DNA of 64,000 bases from NCBI GenBank assembly GCA_016808115.1, contig JAEQBH010000132.1, positions 846,095 through 910,094 on the forward strand, read 5' to 3'. A program made the position numbers and the translations under genes. This DNA comes from Tetrastigma voinierianum. Taxonomy: Eukaryota > Streptophyta > Magnoliopsida > Vitales > Vitaceae. Shown piece by piece: positions 34,321-48,015 of the stretch. Below the pieces are notes generated by a model, which worked only from the letters and a program-made list of their open reading frames with translations, was not told where the DNA came from and did not search any database. Position 1 is the first letter of the stretch; the number at the start of each line of letters is the position of its first letter.

Positions 34321-37260
34321 TATTTTCAAACAAAGAAGGATCTTTTGTTAAGAAAAATGATAAAAAAGATAAGGAAAATATTAAAGTATTTTTATCTATT
34401 TAAAAAATAAGATACTAGTAAGCTGTAAAAAAGATCTAGTAATTTTAAATTTAATTGTCTCCTTACTTATTTCATAATCAACTAAATAAAAATAAAAGTT
34501 TCATTCTTTCTTACATTTTTAATGGCATTCAAATAAAAGAAACTTACTTAGCTTAATACATTTCATAGTAAAAAAAAATACTGAAAAGAATTTTATTTTA
34601 AATTATTTATTTTATTTTATTTTCAAGCTCTCCCAGAAATGGGCAAAACATCATTTAAATATGTCTTCATTCATAACTTATATTTGCTTTCTTGGTATTA
34701 CTATATCTCTAGAGTTAATAATTTTATATCCGTTTTGATTTATTGACTTTTTGGACTTCAATGTAACTGACTCAATTACTAGTTTAAACTGCACTCAAGG
34801 ATAGGAGATTTTCAGTTTTCTTAGACTTTGAGCAAAAAATGGTATATGAAATTATAGCTTATAGGTTGCGTTTGTTCTTGAAAAGTATTAAGAAAAGAAC
34901 ATTTATAAAAAAAAATTTATTTTCTTATGAAATATTTGGTTAAATAACCTCAAATAACCAATATTTTGTAAATACAATCCTCTAAATGTTCTTTCTTGAA
35001 AAATAATTTAATTTGAATAAAAATAACCTTTATCATTTTATATATATTTACACATTTGTATTTGTCAAAATAATGTCAAAAATTGAAAAAGGGTTATATT
35101 TTTTTAATTTGGTTTTCAAAAGCTCTTTTAATCAAATCACTCTTTTCTTATATTTAGTTGTCAAATAAAAATCTTATATTTCTGTCAAAAAAAAAATGAA
35201 AATCTTATATTTAGTTGTCAAGTAAAAAATCTCAAACAAAATGAAATATAAATAAAATTATTTAGAGTATAATTAAATTATACAGTTTTTAGATTGATCG
35301 GTTAGATTAAATAAAATGAGTTTAAAATAACAAATAAAAATAAAATATTGAATTAAACTCTATTTTTATGTTTTTTCATTTTTTTTCTTTATTTTTTTCT
35401 ACTTTTCCTCATATTTCCTCACCCTTACTTTTTCCCCGTATCTCATCTCCGTATCTCAAATACCCCTATCGTAACAGATTTTGCCGAGTCAACTAACGAT
35501 TATGAATCCATCTATTAGTTGCTAACGTGACACCATATTATCCATTCTCCTCTCTTTTTAAGCCCTCCTCGAATCCCATCTACCAAGCAGATTTTTATTA
35601 AAATTTTATTTTAATTTTAAAAATTTATTAAATAAAATTTCAAATTTTACTTTTTAAATATAAATAAATTATTAGTTATTTTAAACTTACTAAATAAAAA
35701 ATCAAATACTATTTTTAAAATATAAATAAACTATTCATTATTTTAAAAAAAAAAAAAAAAAATTTGAGTGCTGGAGAGGAGAGAGAAAGAAGGAGCGGAA
35801 ATAGAACAGTAGAGAATGAGTCTCACAGTACCACTTCAGCAACTAGCTAGAGTCACCGTCATTAGGGCAAAAAAGGCATAGGATGTGGTTGCAACAAACC
35901 GACTCAGGCTTCTAATGATGCTAGTTGTACTACAAGACTCATTTCCCTTCCTCTCAGTTTCCAGGAGCGTCGTAGGAAAGAAAACACAGCCACGGTAGGA
36001 GATTATTCTCCTTGATAAATATAAGGGGATCAGCAAACAAATCCCAAACTCCAGCCCCCAAGAAAAATCCGAGAAAGAAGAAGAAGTTATCATGACCATA
36101 TTCCAAATGTATGATATGAGAGAAAAGGTGATAAAAAGTGAAGGAGCAGGGGCTCTGTCTCCCTACTGCGGAGGCTCTGTTATTGCAATGCTTCTTGACT
36201 GCAACTTACGTGTTTTCTGTATCCCTATCTCCCATAAAACCAAGACTAAGTTCTTCTGCTCTAACATGCTCCTAATCGTCAAACGCTGATTTCTTTTCTT
36301 TTCTTTTCTTTTCTTTTTGAGGCTTTGTGTATTATAATTCATTAAAACCCACACAGATTATGAACTCAGAGAAGGCCATATATATATGAGTTTGTAAACT
36401 TCAAAAAATTTGAAGTGGAGTGTTTGTGTTATTATGTATTTAGAGATGATTTAGGTAGTTGTTTTGGATGTAATATGGACAGATGTCCAAGATTTCCTTA
36501 TTGGTTTGGTTTTGAAGAGTGAAACCACAGGATTTGAAGTAATTTATGTTTGTTTGGTGGTATTAATTTTGTTGGGATGTTTTTTTTAGTTGTCTTTCAA
36601 ACAGTGTTATAATTTAAAAACAGAATGAGTGCTAAATTTGATTTTTGAACGAGGAGTAAATTTGATTTTTTAAAAGTAAAATTAAAAGAAAAAATAATAA
36701 TGTAAAATTCAAAAAAGTAGACCAAGACCTGGAGGCTGAGGAAAAGAATATTTGGGGAGGGCAGCAGGGCGTGTTTCAATAAGTGGAATTTCGCATATGA
36801 AATTCCAAATGCGAAATGATTTTCTAATAAAACATTCTACTATATACTATTGTCATACAATTGTGATAACATGCAAGGCATAGATTTTCCTAAATCCTTA
36901 GGCAAAATGATTCCACAAAATACAAAAAAAAAAAAAAAAACAAGCAACAAAGTAGGCATGTTTGGTTTGTTTTTAACATTCTTAAGAACGCGTTTGTTTT
37001 GAAAAGCCTTGAGGAAACCTTGATTTTAGTGTTTTAAAAGCTGTTATTGTTATGCAGATTTAGTGTTTGTTTTGTTTTACATGTTTTTTGAAAACTAAAA
37101 AAAGTAGGAGCCGGCAGATTCTTGTGTTTTCTTTATTTTTTAGAATAAAAAGCGGATTTTAACTTATTTAACACAAACAAACCCAAGTCTTATTCCCAAA
37201 CTCTTCATCATGCATATTTAATAAGAAGTACTGCTTCAGCTAAATACGATTCATTGTCAC
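34321..37260. other. AT-rich spacer downstream of the receptor-like gene
   Basis: About 2.9 kb with no gene I can support. It includes poly-A and TA-rich runs, a CT-rich stretch at 35390-35460 and a (ttttc)n run at 36293-36317. Fragments with 'tttggtttgtttt' (36959) and 'ggttgcgtttgttct' (34864) look like ends of small MITE-type elements. The 264-nt minus frame at 35836-36099 has no recognisable motif. Confidence 0.5.
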
Positions 37261-37270
37261 CCTCTTAGTT

Positions 37271-39422
37271 TCAGCCATGGTTTCTTCTTCCCCAGCTCTT
37301 CCTCTTCCTTTCTAACCCTAGACTATACACAATTTCATCCACAAAATTGAAGTATGCCTCAGACCAAGATCTCTTCAACATCAAAACAAATGAAGGGCCT
37401 AAAATACCCACTGCAAATCCCAACCCGACACTCAAATAAAGCCACTCATCAAAGAAGCCATTGTCATCTTCATCTTCATCCTTACCATCATTATTATTTT
37501 GCCTTCCTGGATTTTTTGGGGCACATTTTATCACCAGAGGAGCTCCACAAAGACCAGGATTTCCATGAAAAACAGCTCCATCAAACGTTGTCATCTGTCC
37601 TGTAAAAGGTATCTCACCTGAGAAATTGTTGTTTGAAAGATTCAAATAGCCCAAAAATGTCAGCGAAGACATGGTCTGGGGAAGAGTACCAGAGAGCCTG
37701 TTACTCGAGAGATCCAGAGACGATAACTGGCGTAACCTCGAAATGTTTTCGGGAATTGATCCGGTGATGCAGTTTCTCGACAAGTTCAGAATCACCAAAC
37801 CATGCAAGTTTGTTAATTCTTTTGGAAAATCTCCACTGAATTTATTGTTGGACAGATCTATACTGACAACCAAAGAAAGAGTGGTGGTATATCTCAGAAT
37901 CAAGCTTTTTGTACTAACATCCAACCTTTCTTGATAGTAGTATCCTTCAATATATTCATGGAACAAGTCATGGTTGATGTTTTGTTCTTGAACCATGCCC
38001 TTGAGATCACTGGCAGTGGGAGTGCTACCGGTGAGACGGTTTCCGGCCAGGTCGAGAACATGTAATGAGCTTAAATTTGAAAGCTGGGCAGGAATTCCTC
38101 CAGTAAATGCATTACACCTCAAGCTGAGAATACTCAGTTGCATGAATGTAGCTCCAATCCATTTGGGAATTTTCCCAGAAAAATTGTTGTAGCTAAGATC
38201 AAGAGTTCCCAAATTTGTCAAATTTTGTAATGACAAGGGAAACCCTCCTGAAATCTTGTTGTTGTGATTCAGGTGCAGTGATTTGAGCTGCCATAACTGT
38301 TCAAAATTCTCCGGCATGGCCCCGGACAAACTGTTACTTCCAAGGTCTAGAACACGCAGGACAGTGCAGTTACTAATGGTGGAAGGAATGCTTCCAGTCA
38401 AATTATTCCTCGAAAAATCAATCACTTGCAGACCCTTCAGCAGGCCAATTGAATCCGGAATGCTTCCTGTAATTCGATTCCCCGAAAGCGAAATGAAATT
38501 CAAGTTTATCATGGATTCCCCAATGTTGGAAGGAATGGGGCCTGTTATTCGATTATCAGAAAGGGTAAGGGAAGTCAAGGAAGACATGGATTCGCCACTG
38601 CTCACCGGAATATGGCCGGAAATATTATTATGAGAGAGATCAAGGAACCCAACATTGAAAGCCGAAAGAGGAATCGGACCTTCGAGATGATTGTAGCTGA
38701 AATTAACATACAGAACGCCGGAAAACGTTAACACATCCGGTAACCGGCCGACCAGCTGGTTGTGGGAGGCGTAAGATATAGCAGATCAAAATTATATTCA
38801 GGGCAGTCTGGAATATGCTTGAAATACTGGCATTAGTGAGATCGAAATTCCAGAGATTCTTTTGAGATTGAAGCCAAGCTGGAAATCTGGGACCGACGCG
38901 CGCGGTATGTTCAGAGAAATCCACCGCAAATGGAGGAACCCAGTCGGACTGACATTCAATCGGAAGAATTGAAGTTTATGTTCAGCTCCACCAGCTTTGT
39001 TAGATTTGAAAAATGTTTTTCAGTGAGGCTTTCGATCAAACAGTTGGCAGACACATCCAAGGTTTGCAGTTCTGAGAGTTGTCCAATGCTGTTTGGGAGA
39101 CTCCCATTAAGCTTATTCCCGGAAAGTGTGAGAAACTCCAGGTTTTGGAGTTTCGCCATTGAAGAAGGGATGGGGCCTTCAAGATCGTTGTTGGATAAAT
39201 CGAGTTCGACTAGATTTTTCAGGCCGTCCAACCAGTTTGGCAAATTTCCAGTCAGCTGATTGTTATTCAAGTGTAATTCTATCAGATCAGGCAAAGGGTT
39301 TCTTCCAGAACTGCAGTTTTCAGGTCCTTTAATGGCTTCTGGTAAATTTCCAGTCAAGTGGTTAAAGCTCAGATCCAGATATCTCAAGTGGCAAAGGTTT
39401 CCAATGGAGCTTGGAATTGAAC
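37271..39422 (-). CDS. Receptor-like protein (LRR-RLP, EIX/Cf type), exon 2, with frameshifts
   Basis: Plant cell-surface immune-type receptor without a kinase. The intact 487-codon frame 37271-38734 has about 14 LRRs of the plant type 'L..L.LS.N...G.IP'. Ten are followed by a non-LRR island (about residues 250-295) and four more LRRs, the standard RLP layout. Then come an acidic juxtamembrane run (DGKDEDEDDNGFFDEW), one membrane helix (LSVGLGFAVGILGPSFVLML) and a short basic tail. The 38956-39387 frame gives upstream LRRs from YLDLSFNHLTG. Around 38735-38955 the frame is lost twice (VGPRFPAWLQSQKNLWNFDL is readable between). No kinase domain, so not an RLK. Either a pseudogene or a good gene with consensus errors. 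Confidence 0.85.
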
Positions 39423-41145
39423 CTGCGATGAGGAGAAGTAAAAAATTAATAAATATAGATTAAAATATGTAGTGAACAAATAGTAAAAATAAAATGAATA
39501 AGAAAACAAATTAGTTCATGAATAATTAATATTTAAAGAATTTTTAAATTGATATTTAGATTGTGATATTAAATAATTTTACAATATCGTATTTAACATA
39601 TTTATTTAATTAAATTAAATCATTAAAGTTTGGCAATAATTATGTCTAGCTATTGTGGTATAATATTTACCTAAAAGGTAGGACGTAGAGAGGAGAATAT
39701 AAGGTTCAAGTTCCAAAATGTTTAGTTATTAAAAGAAATCGTTAAATTCGAATTTAGTAAATACCTTTGAGAATTCAACTAACTACGATATTTTACAACA
39801 ATAACTTGGATAAGAAAGCTCGAATAAGAATAAAAGGGGTGAAAACCACAATAAAGCCCAAACTTGATTAAATAAAAAAGCGGTAATTTGGTCTTAGCAT
39901 TTTGAAACCAAGATGCATTTGAGAAGCTCTTCGTAGAAACGTGAGGCGTAGTCAGCGGGTTGTGATAAGCGAGTTAATGAGTCGATGGATCGGAAGCCCC
40001 GGGGCATATGTTGAGACACGTGGCACAATCACGAGGCGTGGATGGGCGATGAGCAAGTTAATGAGTCGATGGATCCAGATTAAGAACTATAAATTGATGA
40101 GGGCTGTGTTTTCAGTCGCAAAGCCATGGAATAGGCAGGCCTGAAGGGTCAAGGCCAAGTCGAGCTATGGAAGTCCAAGACTTTATAAAAACATTTTAGA
40201 ATCTATATGTAGGAGCTAGGAGAGATCAAACCCCCCTCCCTCGTGCTTCAAATGTGATGTACCAACTAATTAAACCAATCAGTCCATACCCTCACTTAAA
40301 TTTATAATGGTCTTATATTTATTTATATTATAAATAAAATTACATTATTAAAATAAAATATAACATAAGGTTGGAGCGAGGGCTTGAAAGGCACAGGATC
40401 GAGCTCGGCCTAAAATAAAGCTTGTTATCCAGCCCTTCCAAAAAATAGGCCCAAGCCTAGGCTTTGGCTCGATGGGCTCAAGCCGGGCTAGGCAGCAAAG
40501 TCCACGAGCCACATAAGCTTTTGGGGCTAACATTAATCTGTTGATTTAGGCTCGGACTTATAGTCATATGGCGTAAAATAAAATCATTTAAATAAAGATT
40601 ATGTAATCACTCAAGTTTCAAACATTTTAAAGAACTTAATTTTATCAATAGAGTTCTAATTTGACCAATATAGCGCATGTAGAGAATCTTAATAAATATA
40701 AATTGCTAATTAAAATTATGAACCATTTTGTTGTCAGAAGGAAAATAAATCTCCCTTTAAAATTGTAATTCAAAATAACATTTTTGCAAAAGATAGAAGT
40801 TTATTTTAATCAGTCAACAAAATTCAATTGTCCCAGTATTCTATATTCATAAAACATGTAATTATTTAGTATTTTGTACTAATACAACTGTCCAGGCTAA
40901 CATATATGGTCATTAACTAGATTTAGCTACTTAAATCGAAACATATCTCGAGTGGATAAGAGCAGGCGATTAGGAAAGGGAAGGGATCAGGGTTTGAATC
41001 CGAGTGGGGACAAATTTGTGAAGAACAAAATAAAATATTATGATATAATACAAGCGAATAAATGTCGAAAAAAAAAAACTAAATTTAGCGCATATAAACA
41101 AATTAATAAGTAACACCAAATTTTCTACATATGCAAGAAGCTTAC
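39423..41145 (-). other. Intron of the receptor-like protein gene, 1723 bp
   Basis: On the minus strand the donor is 'ttcatg|gtaagc' (41146/41145) and the acceptor 'catcgcag|gttcaattcc' (39423/39422). Joining them keeps frame and makes NNFHG run on into SIPSSIGN, a normal LRR. The intron is AT-rich and contains repeat-like pieces: a 'gagtcgatggat' duplicate (39977, 40062) and a GC-richer block (40370-40545) with 'gctcgatgggctcaagccgg' wording seen in some plant hAT-type repeats. Short frames inside are not genes. Confidence 0.78.
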
Positions 41146-42026
41146 CATGAAAGTTATTTCCCCCCAAATTGAGAACTTTTATCTTTCTCCAACTCTTCCT
41201 CAATAGTTGAAAAACACTGCCTCTAAGATCTCCATTCCCAGATAGATCCAAATACTCAGGTGGGTGGCTAACAAGCTAGAATTGGAAGCCTTCCATATAA
41301 TTTGTTATAGCTTATATCAACATAAACAAGGCTACTAACATTTACAAGCCATTCAGGAAACTTGGAATTGAAGTTGTTTGCCCGAAGAGATATAGCAGCA
41401 AGTGAAGTAAAATTAAGAAATCTTGGTGTTGGGATTGAGCCAAAGAGGCTACAATTGGCTAGATACAACTCGGTTAAAAATGGATCTTTATGTCTCTTAT
41501 TGAGATCCGATAAATGAGAGGTTCACAAAATTCATATCAAGATGTTTCAAGGAAACAAAACCTGTCATCCATTCAATATTGTCGATAGATAAATCGTTAG
41601 ATGAAATATCGAGGTACTGCAGGTTGGAAAGATTTCCTAAGTTTGAAGAAATTACACCACTAAAGCCCGGCCATCACGATAAGTTGAGATATTATGGAAT
41701 TTTTGATGGCCGAATGGAGGAATTGGGATGTCCTCGAATGAGTTAAGACTCAAATCTAGATATTTCAGGACTTGAGTTTTACTAGTGATGATGCGATTTC
41801 CCGCTCAAGCTCATAGAGCTCAATCCTCGTATGCATTATCAGGAATAGGGGTTGTGAATCAATTTGAATAACTACTTTTGTATCATTTTCGCGAGGTAGT
41901 TATGCGATGACAATAATTACTTCCTTTCCATGATGAAAGTCGATCGTTGGGATCTTGAGGGCGATTTTGAAATCGATCTAAGAGCTTACCGATCAGATAG
42001 GCCATTATCAAAATGGCCTCAGCTCT
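41146..42026 (-). CDS. Receptor-like protein, exon 1 (N-terminal LRRs), with frameshifts
   Basis: Reading down from 42026: DPNDRLSSWKGSN (about 41935-41975), the end of the N-terminal LRR cap; NDTKVVIQIDSQP (about 41855-41890); KYLDLSLNSFEDIPIPPF (about 41710-41770 in shifted frames); NLQYLDISSNDLSIDNIEWM and FVSLKHLDMNFVNLS (41520-41630); LANCSLFGSIPTPRFL and ANNFNSKFPEWLVNVSSLVY (41310-41465); EYLDLSGNGDLRGSVFQLL and KVLNLGGNNFHG (41146-41255). Stops or frame changes lie near 41262, 41480, 41680 and 41800. A signal peptide was not fixed; a possible start is ATG at 42595-42597 (MAVKVLPLVIFY), followed by a plausible intron. Confidence 0.78.
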
Positions 42027-42720
42027 CTGAAATAATAAGCAGAATAGGCTAAAATAAACAGAACAATCGAAATTTCTTTATGACAATATTCAATAAGAGG
42101 AGCACTGTAAAATTTAAAATTTCAGCATATAATCAATATTTCCCTTGAGTTGAATATAAACTTTAATTATAAACATAAAAATGAGCAAAATTGACAAAAT
42201 TATAAGAGACTATCTTATCAACACAAATACCTCATTCAAACGATACATTTAACAAATGACTGCACTTTAATACCATTTCAAAAAATAATAAATAATAACA
42301 CATAAGCATAGCAGAGTTAGATATATACTGAGAAGAACAGGTTCAGAATCATCTGAATCATTCAAAACTAAAATCAATTGCAAGAGTTTGAATCATTGGA
42401 CAGAAAAGCATATATGAGCAACTGTTTGTCTCGATATCAATGGAGAGCGTCTTACCTAATTATCTCTTCCTTATTTCCTTGTTTATTTGATTCCAAGAGA
42501 AATATACTAGAAGATGATCCACAGTGAATAAAATGACTAAGATTTAAATTTAAATAATTGAATAGAAAATGACAAGAGGCAGTACCTTGACAGCCATCAA
42601 AAGAGTATGTGAGTAATAATATGTGTGTGTGAGTATGTAGGCTCATATTTGAAATATGTATAGAAATGGGGCAAATGTCATTATAGACTCGATGGTGCGA
42701 ATATGACATATGGTATAGGA
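42027..42720 (-). promoter_or_regulatory. 5' leader and upstream region of the receptor-like gene
   Basis: The minus strand has a plausible acceptor 'ttattatttcag|agagctgag' at 42027 and a possible donor 'aattag|gtaagac' at about 42456, suggesting a 5' intron. An ATG at 42595-42597 opens a short hydrophobic peptide. A CT/GT-rich piece lies at 42600-42640. No TATA box was fixed. Inference only. Confidence 0.35.
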
Positions 42721-45330
42721 TATAGAATTTTTTTTTGTAATTTTATCATATTAAGAGTTATTATAAATATCATCTTATATAGTTCAATTAGGTGATAGTG
42801 AAAGTTCAATGATAGATGCTTTGTGAATCTTAAGCGTATTACAAACCAGTATAAATTTGTGTGTTTAATGTACTTTGCTTGTTTTTGTCTACAAATTTAT
42901 CATTTATTTATTATACAATCCACAATAATGTGATCAAATATAGTTTAATAATTTTAAGATTCTATTTGATTCCTAATAAATATTTTAAAAATAATAAGAA
43001 AAATTAACATTTGATTTTTTATGTTTGGTTTGTTGACAAGAATTCAACTTAAGTAAAATTAATTTAAAACTTTTTTCAAAAAAAATTAAAACTTGTATAC
43101 TTTTAAATGATTTAATATTGATATAATAAAATAAAATAGACTTAAAAATATATAAAGGACCCTTCCTAAACATCCGAAAAGTCAGAGTCAGATATTTGAA
43201 TTTAATATGAATAAATAGTCTCACATTATATATATTCAGTGGCTACTAACTTACACACTTTGTGGGGTCAAATCTATGGACTGAAAGTATATCCTGTTCT
43301 GCACCTATAATCATCCTAACCATTTCTTACGGAATATGCCACCAAATTCTTGCGAAGGGTTTTTTTTAAAGCGTACTCTTTCAAAAAATAATTTTCTTTT
43401 TAAATTGGTAACTACAAAAGTATTGATGAATTAATGATTTTTACCGGTACAAAAATAGGTTCTTCAAAAAGACATACGATGGAATATCACGTAAAAACTA
43501 TAAAAATTGTAAAATGATATTTAAACTTAAGAGCTTCTCTTATTTATCAAATCGATATTTTAAGCTATGCACTCCTGTTGGGCTTGGTACCTATTCGGCA
43601 CATTCCACAACTTTGGTATTTATATATATACATTAAAATTAAAATGTATTTTCAAACCCTTTTTTATAATTTTGCAAAATTGAATATATATTAAAATGGT
43701 CTAGTGGATGAAACATCTTCCACAATTTTAATGTCTGTAATACAATGAAAAACTTCTTTTTGGATAGATGAATAATAGGGAATTTGTGAAAAGTGTTTTT
43801 CATCATGCACATTTAATAAAAGTTTAGTTTTATACAATTATGAAAGTGCAAAATTAATTTTTTTTATTATGTGATTAATATAAGAACTTCAACACTTCTT
43901 TAATCTATGTTGGATTTTATGGGGATGTTGAAGATGTATTTTGAAAAGTCAGCTTTAGTGTAATTTTTTTAATGTACGTTATTTATGGTAATTGTGAAAA
44001 GTACACAAATTTGATTTTGTGGAATCATGAAAGACATATCTTAAAGAGACACCATTAATGTAAATTAATTTAATCTAATGTCTATAATTGACTCAAAGTT
44101 ACTAAATGTGTCTTTTGAATAAATATTTTAACAAAAAGTTATAAGTATCTTTTTAACAAATATTTTTAATATAACTTTGATACAATGGATTATAAACCTT
44201 ATGTTTAAAGTGATATTTTTTAGTTAGAGTTGTCAATTCGAATGGTTTGCATTAGATTCAATCAGGTCATGCCGTAGAGACGAAGCAGGGTAGGGGCTGG
44301 AGTGCGGCTCTAGCGTAAGCTTAGAATGTCGGCGCAGGTGTGATGCAAGAGCGAAAATGACCGGATAAGGTTGGATCGGACTGAATTCACGTTGAAATTT
44401 GTCGTTTATTGGCCGACGAAGTACTGGTCAGTGTTAATCCAGGCTAGTGCGGAGCTCTATTTTTAATACTGCAAATTCTTATTTTTAGTGTATGTCATTG
44501 ATATAAAAATTGTGAAACATATCTGTTCAAAAAGACATTCGATAGAATTTTGATTTTGTGGAACTTTAAATTAAAAACGTGAAATAATAAAAGATATATT
44601 TTTAAAAAGGAATATTTCTTTTACAAACATAGCTTTCAACATAACATAAAGTGAGATTAAACTGAACAAATTTTCAATAAATCATATATTTTTTAAATTA
44701 ATTTTGAATTTATTTTACTTTTCTGAAAAAGTTCTGAAGTATTGAAGTATGAAACAATTAACTGATATATTTTCACAATTTAAAGTTACTTTCCTTCTAA
44801 AAGAGGACATATTTCTAACCAAAGTGAGAGAATGCCGCACTCTCCCACAAGTCAAAAAGTTTCTCTTCTCCACATTTGGACTTTAAGCTCTTTCCCATTA
44901 CTTTCCTTTCGTCTTCTTTCAATAATTTGGGCCCACATTTTTGTCTTGGAGACTTGAGAGTCCAATGACCTTATTTTAACAAAAGAAATGAGAACAAAAT
45001 CACAAAGTATACCAGGAAATGCTCTCCTGGGCATCCTCTTTCCGTGATTGATTGTATGGGATGAGCGGCACAAATGCTGCCGAGTTTTGCGTGTATATTT
45101 AGGCTTTGTTTTTGAGCTTTTTCGATTCGAGATCGGCTTTGCATTCTTTTATAGTTATTGTATCCATTGTCGTTGAAAATGTTAAAGTATACAAGCAAAT
45201 AGTTAAAGCAACATTAAAGCGCGTATTTAAGCGTCTCATACTTGTCAAATTTCAGTGGGTGCTGACTTTTCTTGTGGGATGCGGCGAGTTCTTAGGAAGT
45301 ATACATCGGGAGTATATTGAAAGGAAAAGT
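42721..45330. other. AT-rich intergenic spacer
   Basis: 2.6 kb without supported genes. A GC-richer island at 44230-44460 starts 'agttgtcaattcgaa' and could be a decayed hAT-type repeat; its edges are not visible. The frames at 44852-45357 show no motif. Confidence 0.45.
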
Positions 45331-46945
45331 TCGAGGGTGAAATACGATGCGGAATAGAAATATCGGTTTCGACCAGGATATAGTCTTGGATTTTACGGAT
45401 ATATCGGTGGATATTTTTACGTGGAATATCGATGCTCTCGGAAATTATAAAATCTTTAAATTCATGAAAATACTTTAAAAAGTATAAAATGGCATTAATA
45501 ATCGAATATATTTGAAATCGCATTCTGATAGGCTTCAAAATCAGTAATGAAGGTCGATGTATTCAATTCTATGAAAATTTGATAGAGGGATCGTATTGTC
45601 AAAGAGCAAATCTTCATCTCAAAGCTTGTGGTATTACGATAATATTGATTATAGGATCGAGCATGTAAATGCGTAAATGCCGGCTTGTATCCGGCTTCTT
45701 GATGGATAGGAAATTCGGGATTAAATGACATCTTTCGTTTCAAATATTAACTAACATTTATTAATATATTATTAATGAAATGTTAATTTATTAATATATT
45801 ATTACTAAATTAACTAATTTAAAATATGAAGTATCATGTTAACTATCACAAAGAAAAAAATTGGAGTTAAATGAATATTATTGGATATGGGTAGATAAAT
45901 TTGTGATCAGGTGAATGATTTTAGAAGTATTTATAGATTTTTCTTGGGGTCAAAATATGTTGGATGGTGAAAAATCTTTGTAATTTAATTATAAGATTCA
46001 CGTTTAATTTTTTGTCACCAATCGGCCAGACTAGATCTTCTTTTCATTGTTGAGATCGTCATGTAGATTGAAGATTTCAAATCTGGCGATTTAAATATAT
46101 ATAGATATTTCACCAAAGAAAAATTAAGCTTAAAGCGCGCGTGTCTTCTGTCTGAATATTTCGATATATCGATCCAGCAAATATATCAATGATATATATA
46201 GCCAATATTCTGGAATTTTTGCAGATTTTCCGCCGAAAAACGATTGTCGATTTGCGATATAAATTATCGAATACTCCCTTTAGATATCGATATATCGGAT
46301 ATTTTTATCCTCTTTGATCACATAAAAGAATACCCTTTTGATCACATAAAACTTTTAGCCCCGCCACCACCCGGTGTTCCCAGTGCAAGGCTGTTCGGTA
46401 CTGGTGAGTTGATTTTGGAAATTTTGGTTTGTGGGGATTGATCAAATAAACCCTTATTCAATTGGGTTTTGATTATTGTGATTTGGGTTACTTCGATATC
46501 TTGTATTTGGTTTCGAATGTTGAGTTGTTCGTGTGGTTCAATTGATATTTTTTTTTATTAGATTCTTAGGTACAATGCAGTTTTTAATGGATAATTTGAT
46601 AGCATTCTGGGATTAGTCGACATTTGTTATCCATCTACTGCAGACAAAAAAGATCGAAGAGAAGGAAATAGCATGACAAAGGAAGATTACATCTTTGGCA
46701 TTTGCATTGACTGACCGATATATCGCCGATATATCGGGTTTTTTTTTTATTTTTTTTTGCTTTTATTTTTTATTTTTTTACAAACCTGTATTTTGTGTTG
46801 GATATATCGGTAAAATATCGATATATCGGCCATATATCACCGATATTTTTCCGAATTTTTGAATAAACGATTTTAGTTTTGTAAAAATGGGTATCGGGAT
46901 ATTTCGGCATGAAATATCGACGATATATGATATTTCTCGATTTTA
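45331..46945. repeat. 'cgatatatcgg' dispersed repeat family
   Basis: Clusters of 'atatcggt', 'cgatatatcgg', 'ccgatatat' and 'atatcgatg' occur at 45358-45450, 46155-46310 and 46705-46945. The sequence between them is unrelated-looking and AT-rich. The same wording occurs at 969-1190. The clustering at both ends of a 1.6-kb span might mark one element, but no terminal repeats, target duplication or coding domain were found. Confidence 0.5.
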
Positions 46946-48015
46946 ATGCGTCTGACGTAAGAGCAAAGCAGGGCGTTATCATCCCATTCACTTAATTATC
47001 ATTCTTATATATTTTTTTTTGAGGATGGAGTGAGCATATATGGCTTCATCAAAATCTTTTGTCTTTAATAAATATTGTATGAGCCATATAAACATGAAAC
47101 CACCTCCATTTAAAGATGTTAATGTATTAGAGATTGTTCTTGAAATTCTATTTATGAACCCATATTTTTCTTTTTTTTCTTTTTTAGGCTAAGTTGTTTT
47201 GAAAGGAATAAAAATGGGAATTATAATGAATCTTGAGAATAAAATAATATTCTCATATGCTCATATTAAGAAAAAAAGAACTTTAGAGCCAATTTGGTTA
47301 TAATTTTTTAAATCTATTTTTATTTATTTATTTATTTTTTTATGAAAAACAAGAAATTTAAGGAAAGCATGGAAACATGTTGGCTGCTTTATTGTTTTTT
47401 TGTTCGAAAAATATAGAAACATGAAACTTATTAAATTTAGATAACAAAACCAGTTTTCAGAAAAACATCAAAATTGTGTGACCTGTGTTTTGAAAACTAT
47501 TATCAAGATACGGTTTAAAAACATAGACAAAATATAGCCTTAAGACTTTGTTTGTTTGTGTTTTGAATCTTTTTCTATTCTAAAAGCAAGATATGAGAGC
47601 GGAAAAATGTTTGGTTTCTAGTTTTTTTTTTTCCTGAAACACATAAAAACACAAAAAATACTAAATTTAAAAAACAAAAAAGAGTTTTCAGAAAACACAA
47701 TTTTGATGTTCTTTGTGTTTTTAAAAATTCTGAAACTTGATTCTAAATTAGGAACAAGCAGTCCATAGTTTTACAAAACACAAAATTCATTTTTTTTTTT
47801 GAGTTGTTACCTTTTAATTGTAGAGGTGCTATTTTATACTACATATTTGCATTCATTAATTTTAACTAATATTTCCTCCCTTCAGTAATCTTATATAATA
47901 AATTTATTCATTAAACATACACATCATCAAGGTTGAACTTCAAAATAAGTATTTCCCAGCTCAAGTATTTACCCACGTTTTGATATTGTCCAAATTTGAG
48001 AAGATATTTAAAATT

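Noticed and set aside
35836..36099. An 87-codon minus frame and a facing plus frame at 36092-36289 as possible small host genes
   Set aside because: No motif, no homologous feel, and no splice or promoter context; chance frames in AT-rich spacer are expected at this length.
37271..38734. Receptor-like kinase instead of receptor-like protein
   Set aside because: After the membrane helix only about 35 basic residues follow before the stop, and no kinase motif lies downstream on the minus strand.
37354..39463. Several plus-strand frames of 65-116 codons over the receptor-like gene
   Set aside because: Antisense shadows of the LRR coding sequence.
44230..44460. GC-rich island as a possible gene or CpG-type promoter
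   Set aside because: No open frame of note and no splice pattern; more likely a decayed repeat.
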